A stretch of DNA of 64,000 nucleotides from Gigantopelta aegis. Lineage: Eukaryota; Mollusca; Gastropoda; Neomphalida; Peltospiridae. This document shows positions 43,356 through 58,300 of this stretch, one piece after another (the stretch's first letter is position 1; every line of letters begins with the position of its first letter). The stretch spans positions 1 to 64,000 of the forward strand of contig NW_024533068.1 in assembly GCF_016097555.1 (NCBI RefSeq), in the 5' to 3' direction. A program made the translations under genes and the position numbers. A model generated the notes under the pieces. It had not been told where the DNA came from and did not search any database. It saw nothing but the letters and a program-made list of their open reading frames with translations.

Positions 43356-46300
43356 ATGGCTGAACCAGGAGGCGATAGGACCCATTTAGTGGAAGATGAG
43401 GGAGGACGGGGTCTTCTATGCGGTCTATCAAGTCAGATCAACCTAAAATGAGGTCTACAGCAGGTTAGCTTAGAACACAACCTTGTCTCGCAAGACTAAC
43501 GCCCTTTGTAAACAATGTGGTTCCTCTTAACAAAACCAATTTGGTAACAAGGGCTGTCCTTTTGAGAGTAATGTTGTATATATATTATTATGCAGTTTAT
43601 AATACACTCCTCTGGAGTGTTGCTTTAGGCAGTACGTGATGGGAAGAGAGGAGATTGTAAAGACTTGGTTGACATCTTTGATTGGTCGTAAGAAGAAGCG
43701 CATCATTGATGGTAAAGATTCCTATGGATTTACAGCAATGCATTATGCTGCAAGATTTAATCGAGTTAAAAATTATGCAACTATTGTTATCTAATGATGC
43801 TGGTATGTAATGGATGGATGGATGCATAAGACAATGTATATATATATATATAGATGAATGGATGATTGAATGCATAGGACAATGGCGATATATATATAGT
43901 GTTTGTGCAATGTTTTTTACTTTACAGTTTGTTTGTCAATTACTTGTAGTTATTTTATTGACTGTTGTTAGCTAATATAGTATAAAGTGATGGATTATTT
44001 GCATATTATTATAAAGTTAACATATTATATATTATAAACTGTTCAACTGTTCCAGTAAACGATTATTTACCCGTAGGCAATGGAAGGAGAATTTAATTGA
44101 ATGACAATAAATAATATAAAATTATGTATTAATAAAATAAATAGATAATAGTTTTGTCTTGATATTTTAATTGTATGTACTATTGTTTGTTAAAATGTAT
44201 TATATGATTTACCTGACAAATGTTACAATGATATATCTGATAATATCTGTGTTCTTTTGTTCTATAGTTGTACTGAAATATTATTCAATTCTATCATTAA
44301 TTATAGGGTCAACCTCTTTTCTATGTATCTATTATAATACCTATATATAATATCTATTATATATATTATATTATATAGTATAGTTTTAGTTAATTAACAA
44401 TTATTTGCAATTAGATAGTTTTGCTCTCGCAAATAAATTTAATTATTTATATTTTTACATATTTTAGTTACTAAAATATAAGTAAATTAAAAGAGTATTA
44501 AATATAATATAATTAATAGTATTAAAGGGATTCTGATGGACATTTGGGAAAAATTATAGTACCACAAATTCCAGTACAGAACTCTAATAGTTTTTATACT
44601 ACATATTATATTACTCCTTTACTTATCACATAGATCCTGGACAATTCGTACAGAAGAAGGGTTAACCCCTCTTTCATTATGCTGCTCGTTACATCCTCTT
44701 TCCCATGGGACCTCTAACGATGATGAGTCAGTACCAGTCACATTACATTCTACCCCAGTCGTCAGATATGCAGTTTTCTAATTACATTATGTCGATGAAC
44801 GTCAATGTTCAAGACCGTGTATGGGTTAACCCCTCTTCATTTAGCTTGTAGTCGTGGCAACCGTGCTGCTGTCGAAGCTCTAGTTAATGCTGGAAATATC
44901 AACATTTATATTCAAGAACAAGAAAGATGAGACGCCATTACATGCAGCTTTGTCTCCTTTCCTTGGTGATCCTTATATTTGTTGAGCAACTCTTCGTAAA
45001 GATGCTGACTGCCTTCTTAAAAAGATAGAAAATGTCACACCTCTCCTATAGAATAGTCAGAAGGGCACATTGAAATTGTTAACCTTATAATGAGGTAAAG
45101 ATTTGGGGGCCAGCGCAAAGAGTTACTGGGAATGCTTACGTACCTGCGAGTTCAACTTTCCCCTTAACTTAGCCTGTGAGAGTGGGGAGGTGGAAATTGT
45201 GAAGGGGTGCTTTTCCTCAATCAAGATGATCCCAATGTTATCCAAAATACACGACATTACTCCTCCTCCATATCACAGCCTAAAGAAGGTTTCACAAACG
45301 TTGCTGAAGTTCTATTGCCAATATGAAGGTCTTGCTGTTGATGTCACTGATGAAATCTCCTCACGCCACCTTCATTATGCCTGCTCGTCATAACAATATT
45401 AGTATGATCAAGTTTTTGTTAAAAGTAAGAGAATAATTTTAATTACCTATTATTATTTTTAATTATAGAGGGGGATGCTATGAGCTCAAAGATGTATACT
45501 CTTATACTTGCCTTTACTCACTTGCTGTGGCACATGGTCACTTTCAAGCCAATGGATGTTTTTAATTGAGAGTGGAGCTTTGTATTGATGATGTTGATAG
45601 AAATGGAAATTCTGTTTCATATTTATTGCATCTGAAAGGAATCAGACGGAAATCCTCAGGTACTCGGTAATAAAACCCTTTAATTATATTATAATTAAAT
45701 AACTAATTAGAGTCTAATTTTGGAGCTGCATGAGGCAGTTGGTAAACAGTTTAGTTAGTACAGTAGATAGTACTAATAATACTCCATTACATATTGCATG
45801 TGAAAAAGGAACTTTGGAAGCTATTCAAGGTAACGAAAATTATTTCATACTTTTAAATAGAATTTTCCCTGTTTAGATTTTATTGCGATCTGAGGAAATT
45901 AACTTGATGCTTCGTATGAGTTCGTAGAACCCAATGCATATGGCAGCTATAATGAAGGACACACAAAAGTAATAAATGAAAACCAACCTCTCATCTTTTG
46001 ACTCACCCTTTAATTTCTAGTGTAATCCCTTGAGCTAGGACGCTACTCCTGTCGTCAGAGGAAGTTAATGTTGTCAAAGATGATAAAGATGATAAAAAAA
46101 AATGCTAATACTCCATTACATTAGCTCTGTATTAATGGCCACTGATAATGCTTCTAAGGCCTGCTGCTGGAGCGTGGAGCTGATCCTGATCCAGGATAGG
46201 ATGAGTCCTAAGTACTATAGGGAATGATGCCTTAAGTAACATTCTTAATGTGGTATATGGATGAGTCGAAAGTACTGCAGGAATGAGCCTTAAAGTTAAT

Positions 46301-49212
46301 TCCATTCTATGTAGGACATGAGCCTATAGTAAGTAAATTCATAATGTGATATTATAATTGATATCCTTTTTAGTAGTATTGGGCTAAGCCTAAAATGATA
46401 GTAGTACAAGAATAAGTATAAAAACAGAGTGTGAGAATGAAATTTATAGATGAGTCTTATGTAGTAATTGAAGGTTTAAGTTGAAATTTCTTATAGGAAT
46501 GTTCGTCAATGGACACCATTGGATTGGCTGCTTCTGATAAAGGCGAGATTGAAATTGGTTCATTTATTCATTGATGCAGAATGCTGATATTGACCCCAAG
46601 GATATTGCTAGTGTAAGTGGGTGGAGCACCATATTATGACCCTAGTTATCTTAATAATAAATATCATAGGTACCTCCCCTTCAATTAGCTTTGTCAACAA
46701 GGTCATTTAAAAGTTGCTAAACTCCCATGGAAAATGGGGCCAAAGCGCTCTATACGTAATGCAAGTGAATTAAATGCTTCTCGATATTGCTGTGGAAAAA
46801 TGGAAACATTTTGTATTCATATTTAAATTAATATATTTATTAATAATTTTAGGGACGTTGCTATGATGATAATAAACGTCCCTCAATGGCAATCGCTCTA
46901 CGTAATGTTACTCCATATCCAAATGGCAAGTTTACCACGCCCATGAGAGTATCATTAAACAAATGCCAAGTATGATGAACCACACCCATGTTTTGTTGAT
47001 AACCACACCCCTTAATTAGGTGTTGCAGAGGAAGTCTTAATCGATGTACTACTACTAATGAAGATGAAGCAACAATAGATAGTGCGCTTTTAAAATGAAT
47101 ATTTAATTATGAATTTTGGAAGATTTCCGGGAACCTCCACGTCATCATATATTGTAAGTATATATCCATTTTATAATATCACGTATCCAGTTTAGATTAA
47201 ATCATATATCCATTTTGGATAAATCGGTATATCCATTTTATATTGTCATTTTATTGTTTTTTATGTATCTGCATTATTAATTCAGTTCACTGATATACAG
47301 CCAGTATTGCTGTATTGACGATGAAAAAAACTGTTATTCTTGAACCTATTGATGCTGAACATACTGGATTTCAGACAAGTTGGGGGACCAGTAGGTACTT
47401 CATCAAAATACCACACCTTCAAATATTGGTAAAAGAGAGAGAAATAATTTTATTGTATTATTTTTAGTTTTTATAACCCTGGCACGTTCAAAGAGTCAAG
47501 AGTTGTTAAGGCATCCATTAATAGCTAGTCTCCTAACTTATAATGGCTCAGTTATGGTCAATGGATTTATTTTTGCAAATGTTTTAATTCAATTTTATAT
47601 TTGTGATATTTTTGACCTCCCTTTGCTTTGACTGTCCTCTCTCCTACACCACGGACTTGTAAGTGATGTCACTATGATGTCATATGAATGTTGTTTGTAA
47701 TAGGTATAAGTGTTTTTAGTGGTGCCAATGAAACTGACTGTACTGCCGGTAATAGTCATGTTGGACTATATTAAGTAATAATGTGATTCTATTTATAAAT
47801 CATTGATTTAGTGTGTTATCATTTGATAGTCATATGTATGTCTTGTGTAATCATGTGATATAGTGTGATAGTCTAATGACTTTTGTTTTTCAGAAAACAG
47901 TCGAGCTAATCAAATATATGTCCCATTGGAGCAACTATTGTCATTTTATTTGCTGCTATTAAATTGACGTTTGAATTCTTTCAATTTGTCAAGTTTCGTC
48001 TCAACTATTTTCTGGATTGGGTGAATTATTTGGAAATATGTCTCTTTGTGTTTTCCATCTTGTTTGCTGCCATTATTCCATTTTTTTCACTGATTGTTTT
48101 TTGTCCTAAAAACTTCAATGGCAGTTAGGAGCTATTGCTGTCTTCCTTAGTTGGATGGTGATTTGGTTATCATTATACGTAAATTTCCAGTAACTGGTAT
48201 ATACGTTTGTAATGTTCATGAACCTTTTCTACATCTTCTTGAAGTTGGCCTTTCTTGCTGTTCTTTTAATATTAGCATTTGGTTTGTCATTTTATATGGT
48301 GTTCTATAATCCAATGAACATCGTATTAAATATAGTATGTCCATTTCTCTGTTTATTCATCTATTTACCTATTCATCTATCCATTATAAGCGTAGACCAT
48401 TCCAGGATCCTGGACGTAGTCTAATCAAGACAATGACAATGACCACAGGAGATTTGAATTCGATAGTTTTATTCGACAAACTGGAGAGAATGCTAATGTC
48501 CCCTGATATCCAGTTTCCTGTGGTCTCGTACATTTTGTGGTATTGTTCCTCATTTTGATGCCAATTTTACTCACCAATCTATTGGTAAGCTAGTGTGTTG
48601 ACCACACCACTGACTCCACCCATAGGTTGGTTTAGCTGTTGATGATATTAAAGGTATACAGGATCTGCTTCTATTAATCGATTGGCCCTCAGGGTAAGGG
48701 GTGTGGTTTTGAATGAGTATTTTTTTATTTGATATAATAGGCTGAATTAACTCTTTCAGTCGAAGAGTATATCCCTGCTAGATTACGTCGTCGGTTATTT
48801 ATCGGAAGACGTGTGATGTATCCTAATCGGCAGTCAGGTTTTGTTGAATATATCCGTTACAATCTCTTAGGATTGTTTCCGTTTTGATTCTGTTGAGAAC
48901 ATAAAGAGTGCCTTAAATCCACAACCAGTATGTTAACAATGACATCATATGACATCATGACCTTATGATATATTAGGAACCCATTGAAGAGGTCCAGGAT
49001 CAAATCGTCATTTATCTGAACAAGTTGATGAATTACGTCGTACATTGGAACACGTTAGTGAACAAAATGAACGTCTTGCTCAACTGATAACAGCTATTGC
49101 TGAAAATCAAGGAATGGCCTTAGAGCCTACAATGTCAGTACATTCACTATCAGTGGATCCTGACCGTACTGCTCGAGATCGTAGTGTATCTGTCCCTCTT
49201 AGCGAGATGTAA
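43356..49212 (+). CDS. TRPA-type ankyrin-repeat cation channel
   Basis: Plasma-membrane sensory cation channel. Starts MAEPGGDRTHLVEDEGG (43356). Ankyrin repeats: DSYGFTAMHYAARFNRVK (43720), EEGLTPL (44655), YGLTPLHLACSRGNRAAVE (44820), NLACESGEVEIVK (45166), TPLHIACEKGT (45785) and more to about 47050. Membrane region: GATIVILFAAIKLTFEFFQF then NYLEICLFVFSILFAAIIPF (47920-48090), FLKLAFLAVLLILAFGLSFY (48225), pore-region MTMTTGDLNSIVLFDKLE (48430), and last helix LLTNLLVGLAVDDIKGIQ (48560-48660), matching the TRPA family VLMNLLIGLAVGDI. The C-terminus is a coiled coil, VDELRRTLEHVSEQNERLAQ, ending SVPLSEM at 49212. Frame slips are dense in the ankyrin part. A ~700-bp AT-rich intron (43805-44520) is the longest. 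Confidence 0.87.
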
Positions 49213-49366
49213 TGTCATGTGATAGTCCATGACATACTATATACCTACTGAATTAGTGACACTATGTTTTTTTTATTAGACCCACACCCCTTTTAGCTCA
49301 TTTGTTTTGCCCCTATATTTGCTGGAATAATAACATTTTAATTAAAATGGTCTTTAGTAATAAGTA
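49213..49366. terminator. Shared 3' region between convergent TRPA and ASCC3 genes
   Basis: Stops of the two genes are 154 bp apart on opposite strands, so both 3' UTRs and cleavage sites must lie within or overlap each other's last exon. AATAACATTTTAATTAAAAT near 49326 is the likeliest plus-strand cleavage region; no clean AATAAA is seen on either strand here. Confidence 0.45.
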
Positions 49367-52300
49367 TTATTTACATTGAATACAAATATCATATTGTTGA
49401 TCTAGTCCCAGATAACAGTCACTGATAACATATAATGTATAGATCACGTGACATGGATAGGGCGGGGCACAAACAGATATTACTCCGAGTTGAGTAATGT
49501 ATTGCTCCTAATCTCTTCATAGCAATAAGTCTTTAGTATCAACTTCACCAAGTACTAACCACCATCCTTCATCTTTAGTCTTAGGAAATCTTGGAGCATA
49601 AATATGACGATGAGATGACTAGAGACAATAAGAATATTAATGGAATGACACCCTCTATGTTGAAGACAAGTGTCCTCAATATAGAGTTGTATAATACACT
49701 AAAGTATTAGTATGGGACTAGAACAAGTGTCCTCAATATAGAAGTTGTATAATACACTAAAGTATTAGTATGGGACTAGAACAAGTGTCCTCAATATAGA
49801 AGTTATATAATACACTAAGTATTAGTATGGGACTAGAACAAGTGTCCTCAATATAGAGGTTGTATAATACACTAAAGTATTAGTATGGGACTAGAAGACA
49901 CTTCTACACTAAGGGCAGTTTAATGTCCAGTAATTAAGGAGTAGTTATATTTAAACCATATCATACTTGACTACCTTTCTCTCAAGAGATGTTCTTTTAA
50001 TAACTACTTCTAACACACATTCCTTGTCACATGGTACCACTATACTTCCATTTTCTACTGGTAGGGATATGCCCTCCTCGTTATCCTCTGATTGACTCTT
50101 TAACGACCATGATATATTTAATAATGGAAGACAATTTAATACAGTTTTAATCTACGGGAAACCTTAAAAATAATATTGATAATATGATAATAATTACTTG
50201 TGTAATTTGCTCTGATGACAGGGGTCTGGTTTAATGCATTATCAGAAATCTCTTATCTTTCTCTTGAACAATACATAATTCTGGAAGACAAGATAACTGT
50301 CTAATACCCTGCCCTCTTTATTAAACTTTTGTTCCTATATTAAACATTAAAATAATCGAAATATATTATAATAACCACACCTACCTTATTAATGCATTAT
50401 TGAGTGTATTAAGATGTTCTACTTCCATATATGGTAATGTCAATATTGATGAATCATAATACCACAATCCTTGTACACACATCTGTACTAGAAACATTAC
50501 ATACAAAGTACATTGTAACCAACCCTCATTGGCTGATATATCAACCAAAGCCTATGTTGTGAAATGATTAATTAATTGAGGGTGGTATGGTGTTTATACC
50601 TGAAGTATTCTAAGAGCTTGATCTAAGATTGATTTAGTATCAGTGATATAATCAGCAATTGGTAAGGAGACGTGAGAAAAGTGAGCTTGAAATAACAGGA
50701 ATGTTTTAGTATGAGGGTTGCTATAACTTTGAGGATCTACTGGTAGTCGGAGATGAGTTGCTAAGGTACTGGATGGAGAATAATGTATTGATGATGTTTT
50801 CTTGTCAAACCTGTTTAACTTGTCTTCATTATGACGTACTGGTAATTCATCATACTCAGATGACTCCTATAATTATAGTGTTAATTAATTTTCTATTAAT
50901 AGGGAAGGGTACTTACACTGACTAATACTAATATCTCCTCTAATTTGCTGTTTTGATTAAGCTTCTCATGAAATAATTTTATTGTTTTATGATGTAAATA
51001 ATAATATGAAGCAATACATCCTAATACTTCAGGTCTAATAGTACGATCATCCTAGAACATAATAGAAAAATATACAATTCTAAAAATATTATAATAATAT
51101 CTATTGTTCTACTGGTACATATAAAATAATAAATCCTTTGTCCAAGTCCAAGGGGAGGGCAAGACTCTGGCAAGAGGGGGCAAATGTCCCCTCCCCCCCC
51201 AAACGAAACCCTGGACCTATATTCTTGTTAATATATCATTTTTATATCTACAATATATTTTTTAAAAATTTAGAATTTTTTATATAACTTTCTAATGTAA
51301 TAATTATGAGCTATAGCTGACCTCTTCTAGATTAATACAGTAAGACTCGTTAAGTTCTTGAAGGGCGTGGTCAACTGTATTGGTGAGAAATTTATTAACA
51401 TGATTTCCACTGGCGTCTTCTAATTGATAATAACTGTGGGCAGGAATGAGGGCGGAGTCAATTAATATCATTATGTAACTATTGTATTATCATATATTAG
51501 ACAGACATTAATTATAATAATATTGTACTAATTACCTGGGGTTTATAATAATATTGTACTAATTACCTGGGGTTTATAATAATATTGTACTAATTACCTG
51601 GGGATTATAATAATATTGTACTAATTACCTGGTGATTATAATAATATTGTAATAATTACCTGGGGTTTCTCAGTAATCTTCTAAAAAAATAAGTCCATGT
51701 CACATAATCTAATGCGTCTTGTTTAGAAGTAATTGTTCCAGCAACAATCTCAGCATTTAAATGATCAGAAAGCACAGCTAAAAGACTAAGTCACATGACA
51801 ATAACACCAATGTCACATGATATATCATGTGACTTACTTGCTTTCAACAGGAAAAGGCTCATAAAGAAACTTCTTGTAAAATCTTTCTTAATATCTTGTA
51901 CAAATATGACAGCCACCCCAAAGTCATCATACTGAGGTCTTAAGACATATATAAAACATTAGGGACAATTGTTAAATCTTACCTTCCTGCACGACCCATC
52001 ATTTGAAGGACATCGGTGATAGGATAATCAACATAGCGACAAGTTTTGCCATCATAATACTCTGTTCCTTTAACAATAACAAGGTGGGCGGGGAAATTAA
52101 CTCCCCAAGCTAATGTAGCCGTTGCTATGAGGATCTATACATAGCAACCAGTGACAATATAGAAATATAATACATTATTACTGACTTGGATTTTCTGATT
52201 TACAAAGAGTTCTTCAACGATTTTTCTGTCTTTCTCATGAAGTCCTGCATGATGGAGACCAATACCAAATGATAGAGAGAACCTGAGGTTAGTATCTTGA

Positions 52301-55300
52301 ATACGAGTGAGGAGAGGATCCAACTGAAAGGAGAGATAGATAAATAAGAGGTTGAGAGAGAGAGAGAGAGACAGAGAGACAGAGAGAGAGACAGAGAGAG
52401 AGAGACAGATTGACAGAGACAAAGTTCCTTACTTCTTTTTCATCCATATGAAGCCACTCTTTAGAATTATATTCCGTTGCAACATATGACACAAGGTCAA
52501 AAGCTGTTAAACGAGTTTGACGACGAGATGACACAAAAATCAAAACAGGTTTATTAGGAGAATGTGTCTTTATAGCAGCATAAGCTGGTTTTTTCATAGT
52601 TGCCATACGAGGACAATAATGTTTACCAGGGAATCCATTAATATGAACTTCTAATTGGACAGGACGTACAGCAGGATGGAAATTGAACAGTCCACCAGAT
52701 CCTATACCAAGCCACGCCCCTAAATCACCAGCATTAGCCAGTGCTGTTGACAATCCTATAATTCTTACAGCATTGTTTGTATGTGAGCTGATAAAATTAG
52801 TTCGTGAGACAATCACTTCGAGAACAGGTCCTCGTTCGTCACCCAATAAATGAATCTCATCAATAACAAGTAACCTCATTGCCTGAAAGATAAGTAAGTT
52901 AAATGGATACATAATTCAATTAAATAGACATATGTTTATTAAATGGATACATAATTCAATTAAATAGACACATATGTTTATTAAATGGATGCATATAAAA
53001 TTAAATAGATGTATAGTATAACTGACTTGTACATAAGCTCTATTTTGCCAACTTCGACTAATACCGTCCCATTTCTCAGGAGTAGTTACTATGACATCAG
53101 CTTTTTCTATACTACGTATATCAGGAGCTGTATCACCAGTTAATTCAATAACACTATGGATGTATAAATAAATAATGGATACATAAATTAGTAAATAAAT
53201 GCAAAATAAATTTTAATGGATACATATGTCTAGTGATAGATGCACACATTAATTTTAATGGATGATATTATTACCGTCGTCCTAATTTCCGTTCAAATCT
53301 CACAGTCCAATCATCAATTCTTTCTCTAACTAATGCTTTTAATGGAGCAATATAAATACATTTCCCACGAGGGTAGTGCTCAAAAACACGGAACATTGCC
53401 AATTCAGCAGCTATTGTTTTACCACTACCTGTAAATGGATTGATAGATACAAAATGGACAGATAGATATAGCAATGGACATTACCTGTAGGAGCTCCCAA
53501 TAGAACATTGGTATCTGTGTGATAAAGAGTATGAAATAATTGAGTTTGTATGGGGTTAAAATATGGGAACTTGAAGAGGACTTCGTATTGTGGTCTCTTT
53601 AGAGCTGATATAGGAAGAGGGTGGAGATCTAGGAGTTTGGTGTGAGGTGGGTGGAGCTCTGGCAAGATAAGATGCTTAAATGAGATAGCAATGACTGCCT
53701 CAGCTTCAAGCCAACGATCTGAGATCATTCTAATGAGATATTGAGGTGGGAGTGGCTCAAAAATTGGTATAGTGAAGATCAAATCTTGTGACTCTTTTTT
53801 AAGTACTTGTTTTTGTTGTAACAGGAAATATTCCGAGTGATAAATATGTTCATTTTCAGCATCTTCAACCCACACCCACCATGGTTCACAGCTGTTGCCA
53901 TGGATACGGGTGTCCCATTTCGAAATCAGGTGTCACAGTTAGACGTACTCTGAGAACAGTGCGTGTTATGGTTGAATAGTTGCGTCTAGTGACAATGCAG
54001 GAAATGCCTCTACCAACCTCTTGACTTTCTCTTCCCATCCTCACATGATGTATCATGTGACCTGTATATAAAGATCATATGATTGTCAAGTGATATGACA
54101 TCATACCTATATCATCTGCTTCCATATCCTTCATACTTTGCAATGTTATCTTTCTCATTTCTAATTTCTCTAAAATTTCAAACGAGAGATGTTTGAACTG
54201 TTTCAATGGATGTTCAAAGCTCCATTGTTGAAGATCAATACTCTTACTAAATGTCAGTAACTTATATGATATTGCAGGCCACCTTTCTTAAGAGCTATTT
54301 CAAATAATCCTCTCATTATACGACTTGAATTTTGTGAAGTGTAAGCTAAATCTGACACAAGAGAGAAACTTTCAACATTGCCTCGAGAAATATATGTTTG
54401 AAGTAAAATATTGACTTTGCCATGAGTATTTTCAACACCTCCTTTTACTGGTAAATAACAGTCTCCTTTAAGATGCGAGTCAAGTTCGGATAACTCATCG
54501 TCACGTACTTTAATCTGCTCAAATTCATGTGATTGTGCTACCATGGCAACGATATCACCCTCTGTCATTTGAGATTTAAATAAACCATTGAAAGTCTAAG
54601 AAACCAAAGAAGTATATTTTAATATAAAGTGGGTGTGGCTTACCTCAATGGTAGCATGCTTTATATAAAAGTTAGAAGCTATTCTACCAACATCAGTTGA
54701 GCTTAAAGATCCAGTTCTCTCAACATAACGAATCATTCTTGCCTTATCAAGACTTTTGGCCGCATTGACAATAATCCCTCTTTGATAATTTTCAAGAGTT
54801 GGATCCAACTAAATGGATAAATAAAAAGTAAAATGGATGAATACTAAACAACACATTACTTCTTTGTCATGGTAGTTAATACCATAAGCTAATGAATTTC
54901 GATGTATTCTGATATGAAGATAAGTATATGTCAGCCATTGGGTAGCCTCCTCAATATTAGAAACAGTCCCTAATGAGATCTAAAGGGTTAAATATTAAAA
55001 TGCTACATTCTCAATCAGGAACATACCTCAGCATTCAAGCAATCTGCTAAACTTCCTAAAAGTTGACTTTCTATTGGTTGTTGTCGTGTTAACAATGATA
55101 TATAATGTGACAGTTTGTCATGTGCTGTTATGATAGTTCCCTCCCCAAATGTATCAAATTGAGGACGACCAGCACGACCAAATATTTGAAGGACATCTAA
55201 TATACCCAAATCAACAAAGGAGCCTTTTTTAGCATCATAGATTTGAGTTCCTAAAACAAATATATATAATATCTTATAAATCTATGATCATTGGGCTAAT

Positions 55301-58300
55301 GGTTATTTTGTAGGTCTAATGGCAATAATGAAGACATTATAGCAGGAATTAATGGATGAAAAATAAAGTAAGAGACATTAAATGAGGAGGAATTAAAACA
55401 TTCCTCCTCATTTAATTTCTCCTTTAATTTCTCATTGTGTTATTTAAAAATTTTACATAGGTCTAATGATACACATGTCTAACAGTACATAGGTTTAATG
55501 GTACATAGGTTTAAGTGGTACATAGGTCTAATGGTACATAGGTCTAATGGTACATAGGTTTAATGGTACATAGATCTAATGGTACATAGGTCTAATGGTA
55601 CATAGGTTTAATGGTACATAGGTCTAATGGTACATACCTAATGGTACAACAGTCTAATGGAGCAGGTTTAATTGTACTAGATCTAATGGTACATGTTGTC
55701 TAATGGTACATAGGTTTAACTTTAATAGGTCTAATGAACATAGGTCTATGGTTCATAGGTCTAAGATTACATAGGTTTCTGGTACATAGGTCTAATGGTA
55801 CATAGGTTTAATGATACATATGTTAATACTTGAAATAACAGCATGAGGTAAATTGACTCCCAAGCTAATGTTGCTGTACAAACAGTACTTTAATAAGTCC
55901 ATCAGAAATATTTCTCGACAAGATTACGATAGTAATACCAGCATGAGTACACCAAATCCATGAGGAAAGAGATCTCTAAGTGCTTATATCCAGACTACGC
56001 ACCTATATAATATACTATAGTAAGTAAACAAGAAGATATGAAATATATACTTGTTTCTCAGCTTGTCCTAATGCTGGAGACTGTTCTGGAGCAATCAAGT
56101 CACCTTCTCCTTTAGAAGCTGCCATTTCTTTCAGAGCAATAGCAGTTCTTACAGTAGCATTACGAGCATGTACAAAAACCATTACCTATTAATGGTATAT
56201 TATATTACTAGTACAATACTACTATTATACTAATACAATACTAATACAATATTAATACTAGTACAATACTATACTAATACAATACTAATACAATACTAAT
56301 ACAATACTACTAATATAGTAATACAATACTAATACAATACTAATACAATACTAATGTTATACTAATACAATACTAATACAATACTAATACAATACTAATA
56401 CAATACTACTAATATAGTAATACAATACTAATACAATACTAATACAATACTAATGTTATACTAATACAATACTAATACAATACTAATACAATACTAATAC
56501 AATACTAATACAATACTAGTAAAATCAGTACAATATTACCTGATATCCACTACGTATATTGTTTAATACTTTATTATAACATATTCGATCCATATCACGT
56601 AATTGATGTAGAATATTGGGAGTTTTAACTCCAATAAAAGTCTGTGATAAAGGGACAGGACGAAATCTCCCATCAAAATAGAAGAGTCCCTTATAAGGAT
56701 TAACACGTAGAAAACGAGCAACATCAACATAATTTGGTAAAGTAGCTGACAAGCCAACAATACGAATTAATTTTTGACTAGACTCCACCTATAAAACAGC
56801 TATAAATATAATTAACATTAACCACACCTCTTCATTAACCTGGCGTAATGTGCGAGCTACAAGACACTCAATAACTGCCCCTCTATCTTCATGAAGTAAA
56901 TGAACTTCATCAATAATTAAGAGACGAACTAATTGAGAGAGAGCAACATCACCAGTTGCTTTTCTTGTCACAACATCCCATTTTTCAGGTGTGGTAACTA
57001 TCATCTATAATTAAGAGGTGTGGCTAAGATAATAATAAGGGGTGTGGCTAACCTGAGAAGTGTGTATTTCCTGCTTTGTTAATTGTATATCTCCAGTTAA
57101 TTCTCTTACAGTAATACCGAGTGGAGCTAATCTATAACTAAAATTACGTACCATTTCAGCAGCTAACGCTTTCATAGGAGCAACATATATGACCTAATAA
57201 TAACACCTGTAATAGTGGGCGTGGCTTAGCATTGTAGTTACCTTAAACTCAGACGTTTTAATGACTCCAGCCTCAATATTATTGGAGATTTCTCTTAAAA
57301 TAGTTAGTAATGCTATATTAGTTTTTACCAGCTCCAGTTGGTGCAGATATTAAGAGGTTTTCATTGGTATAAAAGGGCAGTGTCAAATACAGCTGACTGA
57401 ATTGTGTTTAATGACTTAATCCCTTGAAATGCCATCTAATTAAATATTATTAATTATAATTATAGGATTCTCTACTTACTTTGACAATTTCATCAAGTTC
57501 TTTAACAAGTACTTTATCAGCAACATTAGGTGGAGCTGTGCTTGAGTGAGGGACACATATCTCTTCAAAATAGTCTGTGTTCTTTCTTGTGGCATTTTCT
57601 GGCAAACCTACCTGTTATTATATTATAATATGTAAACTTTTTGTAATACACACACACACCACACACACACACACACACATACACACATACATATATATAT
57701 ATGACCTGTTTTCCTGAAATGAAAGCTGATGAAAGTTGAGCTTTAGCCAAAGTGTCATAGACATTAGGATATTGTTGAGTGGAATCACTAGATGAGCGAA
57801 CATTGGAGGTCAATACTGGACGACATGCTGCCTCTTCTAATTCTATTTCTCTATACAATAATGTAATAATGTAATTAACTTATGTTGTTAAGATATCATA
57901 ATATACCTAGCTATTCGTAAAATAGACGGATCATATCCTTGAGATTTCAAATGTGTTATATGATCTGTATCTTGTTCTTTTTCAAGTTTAATTTTCAATT
58001 TCTTTTCTTTTTTTTCTTCTCGTTTCAACTTCTTCAACAAATCCTTTTCATCCTCAGACTAAGAGAGAGAACAATACAGCTGCTGGACCTTAACAAACCA
58101 CTAACCATTATTGTTACTTGACTACCTACTACAGGATGTTGATGAGGAAGTTTACTAGTACCTGTATCAATGTACTTATATGTAATATAATATATTAAAT
58201 TAATATGTTATTCACCTGTTGTCACATGACTTTTTGTCTTAGTCACATGACTTGATATATGAGTAGGTGGGTCACTTAAAATAGTATCAACAATAGTTGC

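Noticed and set aside
43805-44520. Separate AT-rich gene or origin within the TRPA intron
   Set aside because: No protein-like frame or repeat structure; it behaves as a long intron.
52135-52440. Helicase fused to a serine/leucine tail
   Set aside because: The tail is an intronic CT tract read through past the exon end at 52435; the next exon resumes ASCC3.
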